Origin: Pseudomonas soli
GTDB lineage: Bacteria; Pseudomonadota; Gammaproteobacteria; Pseudomonadales; Pseudomonadaceae
Length of the DNA: 64,000 bases
Assembly: GCF_900110655.1 (NCBI RefSeq)
Contig: NZ_FOEQ01000005.1
Coordinates: forward strand, 248,001-312,000
Direction of reading: 5' to 3'
Part shown: piece by piece, positions 35,582 to 44,811 of the stretch
How positions within the stretch are numbered: position 1 is the first letter of the stretch
Layout of the letters: each line of letters starts with the position of its first letter
The notes under the pieces: model-generated
Databases searched by the model: none
Seen by the model: only the letters and a program-made list of their open reading frames with translations
What the model was told of the DNA's origin: nothing
Program-made: the position numbers and the translations under genes

Positions 35582-36912
35582 TCCGTCGCCTGCTGGGCCG
35601 CGATACCTTGCGTAAACGGATTGCCCTGACCATCTTCGTCGCGTTGCTGGCCTCGTTGGCGCTCAATGCCTTGTTCGTCCAGCTGGCGGGTAGCTGGGCG
35701 CGCCCGCCCATCGACCGCACCGGCCTGCTCGAACAGATCGCCGTCATCACGCGGGTGATCGAGCGCGCACCGCCGGCGCTGCGCAGCAAACTGGCCCTGG
35801 CGGCGAGCACGCCGACTCTGCAGGTGACCTGGAGCACCCAGCGCAGCGATTTCGGCCTACCCGGTCCTGGCGTGCAGTTTACCTCCGGTCAGGTGCCGGC
35901 GATGGGGCAGTTGCTGGGGCCGGCACGCGTCATCGAGGTCTACAACCCCGACGACTGGCCCAAGGGCAGCCCCGAGGCTCACTATATTGCGCTGGTCGCC
36001 CTGGCTGATGACAGCTGGTTGTTGTTCGTGCCGCCGGAGCGCAGTTGGGGCCTGAGCGTAACGGCGCGCCTGGCGGTGGTGATCGGCCTGGGGCTGGTGG
36101 CGACCTTGTTGGTGGCCTGGCTCGCCACTCGTCAGCTAGCCGCTCCCTTGCAGCGTTTTGCCAGCGCGGCGCGACGTTTCGGTGGCGACCTGCAGGCCCC
36201 TCCCATCGACATCGAAGGGCCCGAGGAGATCCGCCAGGCGATCATCGCCTTCAATACCATGCAGGCGCAGATCCAGCACTTCATTCGCGAGCGTACCCAC
36301 ATGCTGGCGGCGATTTCCCACGACCTGCGCGCCCCGCTGACACGCATGCGTCTGCGCAGCGAGTTCATGGAAGACCTGGACCACAAGCACAAGCTGATCC
36401 GCGATGTGGAAGAGATGCAGAGCATGATCAACGAAGCCCTGGCGTTCTTTCGCGAAGGCACGCAGCTGGAGCAGCGTACGGCCTACGACCTGTCGGAGCT
36501 GTTGCAGACCCTGGTCGACGACTACCGCGACCAGCAGCTCGCCGTCACCTTCAAGGGCCCGGCGCACTTGGTGCATGACGGCCGTCCGCTGGCGACCAAG
36601 CGGGTGATCGTCAACCTGCTGGAAAACGCCATGAAGTATGCCCGTGATCCGCAGATCACCCTGAGCCATGCCGGGCACCTCATCGTCATCGAAGTAAGCG
36701 ACCGCGGGCCGGGCATCCCCGAAGAGGCCTTGCAGCGGGTGTTCGATCCGTTCTACCGGCTGGAAGGATCGCGCAACCGCGACACCGGCGGCGTCGGCCT
36801 GGGGCTCTCGGCCGCCCGTGCCAGCGTGCGCGAGCAAGGCGGCGAGCTGACCCTGCGCAATCGCGTGGGTGGCGGGCTGGTGGCCCGGGTCGAACTGCCC
36901 GATGGGCGCTGA
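35578..36912 (+). CDS. sensor histidine kinase, EnvZ-like
   Basis: This 444-residue inner-membrane kinase has helices at about 16-38 and 164-184 flanking a periplasmic domain of some 120 residues, then a HAMP linker. The H box is AAISHDLRAPLTRMRL (His248), the N box VIVNLLENAMKYA (Asn350), and DRGPGIP and GVGLGLS are the ATP-lid motifs. The start is GTG 35578 within the response-regulator stop. The periplasmic domain gives no ligand clue. It converges on the PstS-OmpA gene with five bases between. Confidence 0.93.
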   Translation: MIRRLLGRDTLRKRIALTIFVALLASLALNALFVQLAGSWARPPIDRTGLLEQIAVITRVIERAPPALRSKLALAASTPTLQVTWSTQRSDFGLPGPGVQFTSGQVPAMGQLLGPARVIEVYNPDDWPKGSPEAHYIALVALADDSWLLFVPPERSWGLSVTARLAVVIGLGLVATLLVAWLATRQLAAPLQRFASAARRFGGDLQAPPIDIEGPEEIRQAIIAFNTMQAQIQHFIRERTHMLAAISHDLRAPLTRMRLRSEFMEDLDHKHKLIRDVEEMQSMINEALAFFREGTQLEQRTAYDLSELLQTLVDDYRDQQLAVTFKGPAHLVHDGRPLATKRVIVNLLENAMKYARDPQITLSHAGHLIVIEVSDRGPGIPEEALQRVFDPFYRLEGSRNRDTGGVGLGLSAARASVREQGGELTLRNRVGGGLVARVELPDGR

Positions 36913-36917
36913 GCGGG

Positions 36918-38225
36918 TCAGTACACCCACACCTCGACGCGGCGATTGCGCAGGCGCCCCTGCTGCAGATCGTTGTCGGCTACCGGCAACTCGTCGCCCA
37001 TGCCCGTTACGTCTCTGGCCTGGACCCCGGCCCGGGCCAATTCGCGACGTACCGCCATGGCCCGCAGCCGCGACAGCAGGGCGGCGCGGCCGGGTGTTTC
37101 CTTGGGGTCGCCGAAGCCCACCAGCACCACCTTGCCCTGCAGCTTGCCGGCCTGACGCAGGTAGTCGCCGACCCGTTGCACATCGCGCAGGGCCTTGTTG
37201 TCGAGGCTGGCGCTGCCTTCCTGGAAACGGAAGTTGACGCTCAGGCGTTGCGCTTCGCTGGCCAGTGCCCGGTAGCGCGGCGGCATGTCGGCCTGGGCCG
37301 GTACCGGCTGTGGCTTGATCTGCTGGGAGACGAACCCCTGGTCGGCGACGATCGCCTGTCCGGCGGGGCTCTGGGCGAACTCCGCCAGGGCCCTGGCCTG
37401 GGGCGTGGCGTGGGCGGGCAGGTAGAAAAACAGGCGACGCGACAGCGGGTAGTCTTCGCTGGCCACCAAGGCGCGGCTGGGGAGCAGGGCAGGCGCGTCA
37501 CCCTCGGCCACCGCCAGCACCTTGGTCTGGTGGACCGTGCCCAGGCCGCTGAAGCCGATGGCCTGGCGGTCGGCCATGACCTGGGCGGCCAGCGCATCGG
37601 CTGATTCGAAGCGACGCGCCTGGGGGGCCAGCGCCTGGTTGTGCGGGGCAAGCACCAGGGCATTGAAGGTCTCGAAGGTGCCGGAGCGGTCGTCGCGGGC
37701 ATACAGGTGGATCGCCCCGCCGGGCACGCCCAGCTGCTCCCAGCGCTGCAACTGCCCGGAAAACACCTGCGCCAATTGCGTGGTGGTCAGTTGCGCGAGG
37801 GGGTTGTCCGGATGGGTGATCACCGCCACGCCATCCAGGGCGATGACCTGCTCCGAGCCCGCGCCGCGCAGGTTGCCCAGGGCCTGCAACTGTTGCAGCT
37901 CGCTGTCACTGATCGGTCGCGAGGCCGCGGCCAGGTCCGCTTCGCCCCGGGGCAACGCGGCGAAGCCGGTGCTGGTGCCGTGGGCGGCGATGTCGATGTG
38001 CAAGGGCAGGCCGTTGCGATCGACAGCGTGAAGCGTGGTCTCGTTGGCGGAGACACCAGGCTGGCGCTCGATGGCGCTTGCGCCCTGCGCTTGCAACAGG
38101 CCCCGCACCAAGGCTGGGCCAAGCGCGGCGCCGATGGTGTTGGAGCCCTGGATACGCAGTTGCGCCGGCTCGGCGCAAGCCAGGCTCGCAAGCAGGCACA
38201 GCAGTAGGGGAAGCAGGCGAGGCAT
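36918..38225 (-). CDS. PstS-like binding domain fused to OmpA peptidoglycan-binding domain
   Basis: This 435-residue protein has a signal peptide (about 1-18). Residues 20-290 resemble phosphate-binding PstS: LRIQGSNTIGAALGPAL, AHGTSTGFAAL, then YARDDRSGTFETFNALVL. Residues 320-435 form an OmpA-C domain, with GFGD and SRLRAMAVRREL holding the Asp and Arg that bind diaminopimelate, and LRNRRVEVWVY at the end. The protein would bind an oxyanion while held on peptidoglycan. ATG 38225 is chosen over a GTG at 38243. No pst permease genes adjoin. Confidence 0.88.
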   Translation of the reverse strand: MPRLLPLLLCLLASLACAEPAQLRIQGSNTIGAALGPALVRGLLQAQGASAIERQPGVSANETTLHAVDRNGLPLHIDIAAHGTSTGFAALPRGEADLAAASRPISDSELQQLQALGNLRGAGSEQVIALDGVAVITHPDNPLAQLTTTQLAQVFSGQLQRWEQLGVPGGAIHLYARDDRSGTFETFNALVLAPHNQALAPQARRFESADALAAQVMADRQAIGFSGLGTVHQTKVLAVAEGDAPALLPSRALVASEDYPLSRRLFFYLPAHATPQARALAEFAQSPAGQAIVADQGFVSQQIKPQPVPAQADMPPRYRALASEAQRLSVNFRFQEGSASLDNKALRDVQRVGDYLRQAGKLQGKVVLVGFGDPKETPGRAALLSRLRAMAVRRELARAGVQARDVTGMGDELPVADNDLQQGRLRNRRVEVWVY

Positions 38226-38310
38226 GCCGGAGACCTGTGGCACCGAGTTGCACCGCAGATTACGACAGAGATCTGACTGAAAGATGACAGCGCTGTTTTG
38301 GCCAGATGCA

Positions 38311-38341
38311 GCCTGGGAGCGGCGCTGCGCCGCTCCCAGGC
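38311..38341. terminator. perfect palindrome, likely terminator for the NCS1 gene
   Basis: GCCTGGGAGCGGCG-CTG-CGCCGCTCCCAGGC has 14-base perfect arms. It lies 16 bases after the NCS1 permease stop (minus strand) and upstream of the PstS-OmpA gene. No T run is present, so it may be a REP-like or processing element. Confidence 0.6.
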
Positions 38342-38356
38342 TTGAGGGCTTTCAGC

Positions 38357-39754
38357 TCAATGGGTCTGCGGCACGATGATACTCGCCGGTGCCTCGGCCG
38401 CCCGACGGCGCGCCACGCAGTAGTACAGCACGCTGGGTACCACCAAACCGATCAGCCACGACACGTCCACGCCGCCCAGTTGCGCGACCATGGGCCCGGT
38501 GTACAGCTTGGTGTCGATGAACGGCATCTGCACCAGCACGCCGAAGGTGTACACGCCGATGCCTGGCCAGTTCCAGCGCCCGTAGCGGCCATCCGGGTCG
38601 GCCAGTGCCGGGATGTCATAGCGTTCCTTGGTGATGAAGTAGTAGTCCACCAGGTTCACCGCGCTCCAGGGCACGAAGAAGGTCAGCAGGAACAGGATGA
38701 ACGACTTGAACGCGCTGAGGAACGAGTGCTGCCCGAGCAGCGCGACCAGGGTCGCCGCGCCGACGATGCCGAGCACGAACACCAGGCGCTGCACGCGGCT
38801 GATCTGCAGGTGGCCACGAAAGCCGCTGATGATCGTGGCGATGCACATGAAGCTGCCGTAGCTGTTGAGGGTCGAGATGGTCACCTTGCCGAATGCGATG
38901 CAGAAGTACAGCAGCGCCGCCGTGGTACCGGCACCGCCCAGGCCGACGATATAGGCCACCTCGCGGCCGGAGAACTGGCCACCGGCGATGGCCGCGGCGA
39001 ACACGCCGAGGATCATCGAGGCCTGGGCGCCGAGCACCGAGCCCAGGCCGGCGGCGAGGAAGGTCTTGAGTGGTGAGGTGTGGCTGGGCAGGTAGCGCGA
39101 GTAGTCGGCCACGTAAGGGCCGAAGGCGATCTGCCAGGAGGCGGCCAGCGACACCGCGAGCAGGAAGCTGGCCCAGCTGAAGTGGCGGTTGTCGAGCAAC
39201 TGGCCGATATCGGCCAGCATCAGGATGCGGCTGAACAGGTAGACGAAGGCGATGATCCCCAGCACGCTGGCCACCCGGCCGATCCAGTGGATCACCCGGT
39301 AGCCGGCCAGGGTCGCCAGCACGATCACCCCGGCGAAGATGAGGATGCCGGCGCTGTCGCTGATGCTCAGCAACTGGCCGATGGCCTGGCCGGACAGTAC
39401 CGTGCCGGTAGCAGTGAAGCCCAGGTACATCAGGCACACCAGGGCCATGGGGATGGCCGCGCCGTAAACGCCGAACTGCACACGGCTGGAAATCATCTGC
39501 GGCAGCCCCAGGCGCGGACCCTGGGCGGCATGCAGGGCCATCACCGCGCCGCCGACCAGTTGCCCGAGCAAAAGGCCGATCAACGACCAGAACACGTCGC
39601 CGCCCAGCACCACGGCCAGGGCGCCGGTGACGATCGCGGTAATCTGCAGGTTGGCTCCCAGCCACAGGGTGAATTGGCTGTAGACCCGTCCATGGCGCTC
39701 AGACTCGGGGATGTAGTCGATCGAGCGGCGCTCGATCACGGGTTTGCTGGACAT
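38357..39754 (-). CDS. NCS1-family nucleobase:cation symporter, second copy
   Basis: This 465-residue membrane protein has about twelve helices. IDYIPESERHGRVYSQFTLW, IVTGALAV, QLVGGAVMALHAAQGPRLG and PWSAVNLVDYYFITKERYD match the same blocks of the permease at 17530 and the CodB/allantoin family. Imported substrate is a nucleobase-like or hydantoin-like ring, unspecified. It is divergent from the EamA gene, with a TGTATATACA site between them. A distant paralogue, not a recent duplicate. Confidence 0.92.
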   Translation of the reverse strand: MSSKPVIERRSIDYIPESERHGRVYSQFTLWLGANLQITAIVTGALAVVLGGDVFWSLIGLLLGQLVGGAVMALHAAQGPRLGLPQMISSRVQFGVYGAAIPMALVCLMYLGFTATGTVLSGQAIGQLLSISDSAGILIFAGVIVLATLAGYRVIHWIGRVASVLGIIAFVYLFSRILMLADIGQLLDNRHFSWASFLLAVSLAASWQIAFGPYVADYSRYLPSHTSPLKTFLAAGLGSVLGAQASMILGVFAAAIAGGQFSGREVAYIVGLGGAGTTAALLYFCIAFGKVTISTLNSYGSFMCIATIISGFRGHLQISRVQRLVFVLGIVGAATLVALLGQHSFLSAFKSFILFLLTFFVPWSAVNLVDYYFITKERYDIPALADPDGRYGRWNWPGIGVYTFGVLVQMPFIDTKLYTGPMVAQLGGVDVSWLIGLVVPSVLYYCVARRRAAEAPASIIVPQTH

Positions 39755-39838
39755 CGGGAGGCTCCGCTTCGTTGTTTTTGTGAAAGGCGGCGGCTATCGG
39801 CGGGACGCAGGGCGGATGGCCGAAGCCCGATATGATCA

Positions 39839-39848
39839 TGTATATACA
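39839..39848. promoter_or_regulatory. TGTA-N2-TACA palindrome upstream of NCS1 gene
   Basis: TGTATATACA lies 84 bases before the NCS1 start, within the imperfect longer palindrome CATGTATATACAAG. TGTA-N2-TACA is the kind of site bound by GntR/HutC-type repressors in Pseudomonas; this link is my recollection plus shape. The rest of the 260-base gap is A+T-richer and probably holds both divergent promoters. Confidence 0.5.
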
Positions 39849-40014
39849 AGTCTGGTCAAGTGAAGCTTGCACAGGGTGATCGCGTGCTTTCTCCGGCCAT
39901 CACAGCCGACTGTTACACAAGGCTGCTACGCAACTGTGCTGGTCCGCGGCGGCGTGATGCCCGTATGCTGTAACCAAATATGTCTATAACAAGCCTGAAG
40001 AAGGAATGCCTGCA

Positions 40015-40908
40015 ATGCCACTCAAGGACCTGCTGATCGCCCTGGTGGTGATCATCGCCTGGGGCGTCAACTTCGTGATCATCAAGGTGGGGCTCGACGG
40101 CCTGCCGCCGATGCTGCTCGGAGCCCTGCGTTTCCTGCTGGTGGCCTTCCCGGCGGTGTTCCTGATCAAGCGCCCGAACCTGCCGTGGCGCTGGCTGATC
40201 GCCTATGGCGCGACCATTTCCCTGGGCCAGTTCGCCTTCCTCTTCCAGGCCATGGCCAGTGGCATGCCGCCTGGGCTGGCCTCGCTGGTGCTGCAGTCCC
40301 AGGCGTTCTTCACCCTGGGCTTCGCGGCCATGTTTCTCGGCGAGCGGCTGCGCCTGGCCAGTGTGCTCGGCCTGCTGGTGGCCGCCAGCGGCCTGGCGGT
40401 GATCGGTAGCGAGGACAGCGGCCACGTGCCGCTGGTGGCGCTGCTGCTGACCCTGTGCGGCGGCGCCATGTGGGGGATGGGCAACATCATCACCCGGCGT
40501 TTCGGCCAGGTGGACCTGGTCGCCCTGGTGATCTGGGGCGGGCTGATTCCGCCGCTGCCGTTCCTGGCACTGTCGTGGTGGCTGGAAGGCCCCGAGCGCA
40601 TTGGCCATGCCCTGGCCAACATCGGCTGGAGTTCGGTGCTGGCCCTGGCGTACCTGGCGTTCGTCGCCACCATGGTCGGCTACAGCCTGTGGAGCAAACT
40701 GTTGTCGCGCCACCCGGCGGGCAAGGTGGCGCCGTTCTCGCTGCTGGTGCCGGTGGTGGGCCTGAGCTCCGCGGCACTGCTGCTGGGCGAGCGCCTGAGC
40801 GAGGCGCAAGGCTGGGGGGCGCTGCTGGTGATGCTGGGCCTGTTGATCAACGTGTTCGGGCCACGACTGGGGATGCGCCTGCGCACCGCCAGCGCCGGGC
40901 GCACCTGA
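40015..40908 (+). CDS. EamA (DMT superfamily) transporter
   Basis: This 297-residue inner-membrane protein has about ten helices in two EamA repeats. AWGVNFVIIKVGLDGLPPML opens the first and WGMGNIITRRFGQVD the second, as in RhaT/YdcZ-like exporters of amino acids or metabolites. ATG 40015 is preferred to ATG 40006 because AAGGA at 40001 needs a spacer. It is convergent with the LysE gene at 40916, with only seven bases between. Confidence 0.92.
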   Translation: MPLKDLLIALVVIIAWGVNFVIIKVGLDGLPPMLLGALRFLLVAFPAVFLIKRPNLPWRWLIAYGATISLGQFAFLFQAMASGMPPGLASLVLQSQAFFTLGFAAMFLGERLRLASVLGLLVAASGLAVIGSEDSGHVPLVALLLTLCGGAMWGMGNIITRRFGQVDLVALVIWGGLIPPLPFLALSWWLEGPERIGHALANIGWSSVLALAYLAFVATMVGYSLWSKLLSRHPAGKVAPFSLLVPVVGLSSAALLLGERLSEAQGWGALLVMLGLLINVFGPRLGMRLRTASAGRT

Positions 40909-40915
40909 GCGGCGC

Positions 40916-41500
40916 TCATACCAGCAAGGCCGACCAGGCCGACACCAGCAGCAACCCCGCCAGACCCTGGTTGAACAGGCGCAAGGCCCGCGACGAGCGC
41001 AACCAGCGTGCGCTGCCGATGCCCATCAATGCCCAGGCGGTCATGCTGGGTAGGGCGACCAGCAGGAACACCAGGGCCAGCCAGCCCATCGGCAGTGCCG
41101 GGGTGGCGAACAGGCCGACCATCGCCACCGCCGTCACCCATACCTTGGGGTTGACCACCTGCAGGGTCGCCGCGCTCAGTGGGCCAAGGCCACTGTCGTT
41201 GCCCGCCAGCAAGGGGGCGCAGGCGCTGCGCAGCATCTTCCAGGCCAGCCAGCTGAGCCACAGGGCGCCGGCCCAGCTCATGGCCAACTGCGCCAGGGGG
41301 TAGCGCAGCAGCAACGCGCCGAGCCCCATTCCCACCAGCCACACCACCGCCGCCGCCGCGCAGCAGGCCGCCACGATCGGTGCCAGGCTGGCGCGCAAAC
41401 CGCGCCGGGCACCGTGGGCGAGGATCAACAGGTTGGTCGGCCCGGGGCTGATGCTGGCGGCCAGGGCAAACAGGATGAAGGGCAACAGCGAGTGCGACAT
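40916..41500 (-). CDS. LysE/RhtB-family amino-acid exporter (first of three)
   Basis: This 194-residue membrane protein has about six helices. SISPGPTNLLILAHGARRGL is the family signature and NPKVWVTAVAMV the second conserved block. It would export an amino acid or derivative. ATG 41500 follows GGAG at a usable distance; ATG 41506 is too close. It follows an AraC gene by 49 bases on the same strand, so the regulator probably controls it. Confidence 0.9.
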   Translation of the reverse strand: MSHSLLPFILFALAASISPGPTNLLILAHGARRGLRASLAPIVAACCAAAAVVWLVGMGLGALLLRYPLAQLAMSWAGALWLSWLAWKMLRSACAPLLAGNDSGLGPLSAATLQVVNPKVWVTAVAMVGLFATPALPMGWLALVFLLVALPSMTAWALMGIGSARWLRSSRALRLFNQGLAGLLLVSAWSALLV

Positions 41501-41549
41501 GGTCATGGCTCCGTGTGATCGAGGCACCATGGTCGCGGCCAGCGCGGCT

Positions 41550-42380
41550 TCAGTCTGGAAGGTTTGAGCAGCGCTTGCGGTAGTCCGCCGGGGTCAGCCG
41601 GTAGGCGCGGCGGAACCAGCGGCCCAGGTGGCTCTGGTCGGCAAAGCCCAGGGCGGTGGCGACGCTGGCCGGCGTTTCGCCCAGGGCCAGCAGCCGCCGC
41701 GCGCGGGCCAGGCGCAGCAGGATCAGGTAGGCATGCGGCGCCAGGCCGAAGGCTGCCTTGAACGCCCGGGTCAGGCGGAAACGGTCGACGCCGCAGACCT
41801 GTGCCAGCTCGGCCAGGCCGATGTCCTGGTCCAGGTGCGCATGCAGATAGTCGCGGGCGACCTGGGCGCACAGCGGCAGGCGTGGATCTGGGTCCAGGCG
41901 TTTGCGCCAGTGCAGGTGGCCTGTGAGGCAGCTCAGCAGATCGTCCAGGGCGGTCTGGCGGACGATGCGCAGGTCGCTGTAGTGCACCGTCTCGAAGGCC
42001 CGGGCGGTGGCGCCGGCCAGGCGCGGATCCTGGTGCAGCAGGGTGCCGAAGCTGGGCAGGGCGCCTGAGGGGGCCTGCTCGAACAGGGCGCGCAGTTCGG
42101 TTTCCAGCCAGTTGGCGTCCAGGTACAGGGTCGAATAGGTGAAGCCTTCCACGGTTGGCGCATGGCCGTCGTGCAGGTCGCCAGGCTCGAGCACGAACAC
42201 CTGGCCGGGCGTGCTGCAATGGCGTTCGCGGCGGCAGTTGAACTGCTGCACGCCCTGTTCGGTCACCCCGACCAGGAAGCTGTCGTGCCAGTGCGGGTCG
42301 TAGGCGTGGCCGGTAAAATGGGCGCGGACCGACTCGATGCCGGTGTCGGCGTCCTGTCTGAGATCGATCCAGTTGCTCAT
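41550..42380 (-). CDS. AraC-family regulator with cupin sensor domain
   Basis: This 276-residue regulator has an AraC_binding cupin (about 15-100, HDSFLVGVTEQGVQQF and PGQVFVLEPGDLHDGH) and a C-terminal HTH pair (IGLAELAQVCGVDRFRLTRA, then ASVATALGFADQSHLGRWFR). This group is often paired with LysE exporters, as here with the gene at 40916, implying induction by the exported amino acid. ATG 42380 is chosen at MSNWIDLRQD. Confidence 0.92.
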   Translation of the reverse strand: MSNWIDLRQDADTGIESVRAHFTGHAYDPHWHDSFLVGVTEQGVQQFNCRRERHCSTPGQVFVLEPGDLHDGHAPTVEGFTYSTLYLDANWLETELRALFEQAPSGALPSFGTLLHQDPRLAGATARAFETVHYSDLRIVRQTALDDLLSCLTGHLHWRKRLDPDPRLPLCAQVARDYLHAHLDQDIGLAELAQVCGVDRFRLTRAFKAAFGLAPHAYLILLRLARARRLLALGETPASVATALGFADQSHLGRWFRRAYRLTPADYRKRCSNLPD

Positions 42381-42458
42381 GGAGGCGGGCCGTGTGGGTG
42401 GTCGATGGATGACCTTAGCGCACAAACGGCCCAGGTGTTTAGAACGATTGTGCAGCCT

Positions 42459-43073
42459 TCAGCGCTGGGCCAGTGCCAGGTTGAGGCCAAGCCCGGCGAA
42501 TGAGGCGGCGAAGCCGCGGCGCAACCAGGCCTGCACCTTCGGCGAGTCGATCACGGCGCGGCGGAACAGGTGGGCGAGCAGGCCATAGAGGACGAAGACG
42601 ACGAAGGTCATGGCCATGAAAACCGCGCTGAGGCTGAGCATCTGCACGGTCGCGGAGCCGGCCTGCGGGACGATGAACTGCGGCAGGAAGGCGAGGAAGA
42701 ACAGCGTCAGCTTGGGGTTGAGGATATTCAGCAGGCAGGCTTTGATCACCAGTTGGCTGGCGGCGGCGGGGGTGGCGTGCGCGTCCACGGCGAAGGCCGC
42801 ACGGTCGCGCCAGGTGGCGTAGGCCAGGTACAGCAGGTAGGCGACGCCGGCGAACTTGAGGCCCTGGAAGGCCAGGGCGCTGGTGTGCAGGAGCGCCGAG
42901 AGCCCCAGCACCGAGGCCAGCAAGTGCGGGACGATGCCCAGGGTGCAGCCGGTGGCGGTCCACAGGCAGGCGCGTCGCCCGGCCACCAGGGCGCTCGATA
43001 CAGTGAGGATGACCCCGCTGCCGGGGATCAGCACGATGATCAGCGCGGTGACGAGAAATTCCAGGCTTGGCAT
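42459..43073 (-). CDS. LysE/RhtB-family amino-acid exporter (second of three)
   Basis: This 204-residue membrane protein has about six helices. IVLIPGSGVILTVSSALVAG is a variant signature in which PGPN is replaced by PGSG. CLLNILNPKLTLFFLAFLPQF is the standard central block of RhtB/LeuE. It lies just upstream of the AraC gene on the same strand with a 78-base gap, and follows the LysR gene at 43108. Confidence 0.9.
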   Translation of the reverse strand: MPSLEFLVTALIIVLIPGSGVILTVSSALVAGRRACLWTATGCTLGIVPHLLASVLGLSALLHTSALAFQGLKFAGVAYLLYLAYATWRDRAAFAVDAHATPAAASQLVIKACLLNILNPKLTLFFLAFLPQFIVPQAGSATVQMLSLSAVFMAMTFVVFVLYGLLAHLFRRAVIDSPKVQAWLRRGFAASFAGLGLNLALAQR

Positions 43074-43107
43074 GAATGACAGCTCCTTGCGGTCGGGGGT
43101 GGATGCA

Positions 43108-44028
43108 CTATACGCCCGGCGACAACGGCTGCAACATGTCGTCCGGGCGCAGCGCGGCGAAACGCTCGCGCAGCCACAGGTGCAACTGGGCCACGGCGGG
43201 GGTGAGCTGCTTGCGGTGCGGGCACACCAGGGTCACCGGGGTCAGCTCGCCGGGGTATTCGGGCAGCAGCAGCTCCAGCTCGCCGGCGGCGACATCGGCG
43301 CTGACATCCAGCCACGACTTGTAGACTATGCCTTCGCCTTCCAGCGCCCAGCGCCGCACCACGTCGGCATCGTCACTGAACAGCGGCCCGCGCACCTGCA
43401 CGGTGCGGTTGCCCAGGCGCCATTTGTCGTACACCCGGCTTTGCTGCAGGTATAGCAGGCAGTCGTGTTGCTGCAGGTCCTCGGGGGTCAGCGGGCGGCC
43501 ATGGCGCGCCAGGTAGTCCGGGGAGGCCGCCAGGACCCGGCGGTTCCACGGCGCCAGGGGCAGGGCAATGTAGTTGGCGTCCTCGTTCTGGCCGTAGCGG
43601 ATGGCGACGTCCACCGGATCGCGATACAGGTCGGCCAACTGGTCGGAGAGGAAGAAGCGCAGGCCCAACCCCGGATGCTCGCGGCGAAATGCACTGAGCC
43701 AGGGCCGCAGCAGGTTGCGGCCCATGTCCGAGGGCGCCGCCACCTGCAACACGCCGCGCAGGCAGCTGTGGCTGCCATGCAGGTCCTCGCGGCCCTGGCG
43801 CAGGGCATCGATCACGCGCTGGGCGGTGGGCAGGTACAGCTCGCCTTCGGCGGTCAGGCGCAGGCTGCGGGTGGTGCGGGCGAACAGGCGCACATCGAGC
43901 TCGCGCTCCAGGCGCTTGATCGCCGCGGCCACCTGGCCGGGCAGCAGGTCGGCCTCGTGGGCCGCAGCGGTGAAGCTGCCCAGGGCGTTGGCACGGGCGA
44001 ACAGTTCGAGGTCGTTGATGCGCAGCAT
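43108..44028 (-). CDS. LysR-family regulator
   Basis: This 306-residue regulator starts MLRINDLELFARANALGSFT with the HTH segment PGQVAAAIKRLERELDVRLF. The HTH has Gly-Gln-Val where most have Pro-Ala-Val, a mild variation. The effector domain carries RFFLSDQLADLYRDPVDVAI, as in CrgA-type LysR proteins. It is divergent from nfsB across about 100 bases and 34 bases upstream of the LysE gene at 42459. The divergent nitroreductase is the more likely target. Confidence 0.92.
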   Translation of the reverse strand: MLRINDLELFARANALGSFTAAAHEADLLPGQVAAAIKRLERELDVRLFARTTRSLRLTAEGELYLPTAQRVIDALRQGREDLHGSHSCLRGVLQVAAPSDMGRNLLRPWLSAFRREHPGLGLRFFLSDQLADLYRDPVDVAIRYGQNEDANYIALPLAPWNRRVLAASPDYLARHGRPLTPEDLQQHDCLLYLQQSRVYDKWRLGNRTVQVRGPLFSDDADVVRRWALEGEGIVYKSWLDVSADVAAGELELLLPEYPGELTPVTLVCPHRKQLTPAVAQLHLWLRERFAALRPDDMLQPLSPGV

Positions 44029-44131
44029 TTTCACTCCAGGGATGAAAGTGTTGCTGCATTGTGCTGGTTTTTCTTTGCGGTCGGGAAGATAAGATGCCAT
44101 TCATTCACGAACCCTTGAGGAATTGCCCTAG

Positions 44132-44785
44132 ATGGACACCGTTGCCCTCGCCAAACGCCGTTACACCACCAAGGCCTACGACGCCAGCCGCAAAATCCCC
44201 CAGGCCACCATCGACGCGTTGCTCGAGCAGTTGCGCCACAGCCCGTCCTCGGTCAATTCGCAGCCCTGGCACTTCGTCGTGGCCGACAGCGCCGAAGGCA
44301 AGGCGCGCCTGGCCAAGGCCACCGATGCTCGATTCGCCTACAACAGCCCGAAGCTGCGCGATGCCTCCCATGTGATCGTGTTCGCCGCCCGCACCAACAT
44401 GACCGAAGCTCACCTGCAGGCAGTGCTGGCGCAGGAAGCCGCCGATGGCCGCTTCCGTAACGAGCAGGCCCGCGAAGTCCAGGACCAGACCCGCCGCGGT
44501 TATGTCGACCTGCACCGCCATGACTTCAAGGACCTGCAGCACTGGATGGAGAAGCAGGTCTACCTGGCCCTGGGCACCGCGCTGCTGGGCGCCGCCGCCC
44601 ACGGCCTGGACGCCACGCCGATCGAAGGCTTCGACGCCAAGGCCCTGGACGCCGAACTGGGCCTGCGCGAGCAGGGCTACACCAGCGTGGTGCTGCTGAG
44701 CCTGGGCTATCGCAGCGAGGAGGATTTCAATGCCGGTCTGAGCAAGTCGCGGTTGGCGGCGGGGCAGGTATTTACCTTCCTGTGA
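44132..44785 (+). CDS. nfsB: oxygen-insensitive NAD(P)H nitroreductase
   Basis: This 217-residue FMN enzyme has the same length as E. coli NfsB and matches it at KRRYTTKAYD, LRHSPSSVNSQPWHFVV and LGTALLGAAAHGLDATPIEGFD. It reduces nitroaromatics, quinones and dihydropteridine with NAD(P)H as a cytosolic dimer. It is flanked by two LysR genes, one divergent (43108) and one convergent (44812). The divergent LysR is the natural controller. Confidence 0.95.
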   Translation: MDTVALAKRRYTTKAYDASRKIPQATIDALLEQLRHSPSSVNSQPWHFVVADSAEGKARLAKATDARFAYNSPKLRDASHVIVFAARTNMTEAHLQAVLAQEAADGRFRNEQAREVQDQTRRGYVDLHRHDFKDLQHWMEKQVYLALGTALLGAAAHGLDATPIEGFDAKALDAELGLREQGYTSVVLLSLGYRSEEDFNAGLSKSRLAAGQVFTFL

Positions 44786-44811
44786 GTATCGGTAGTGGCG
44801 CTTGACCTGGG

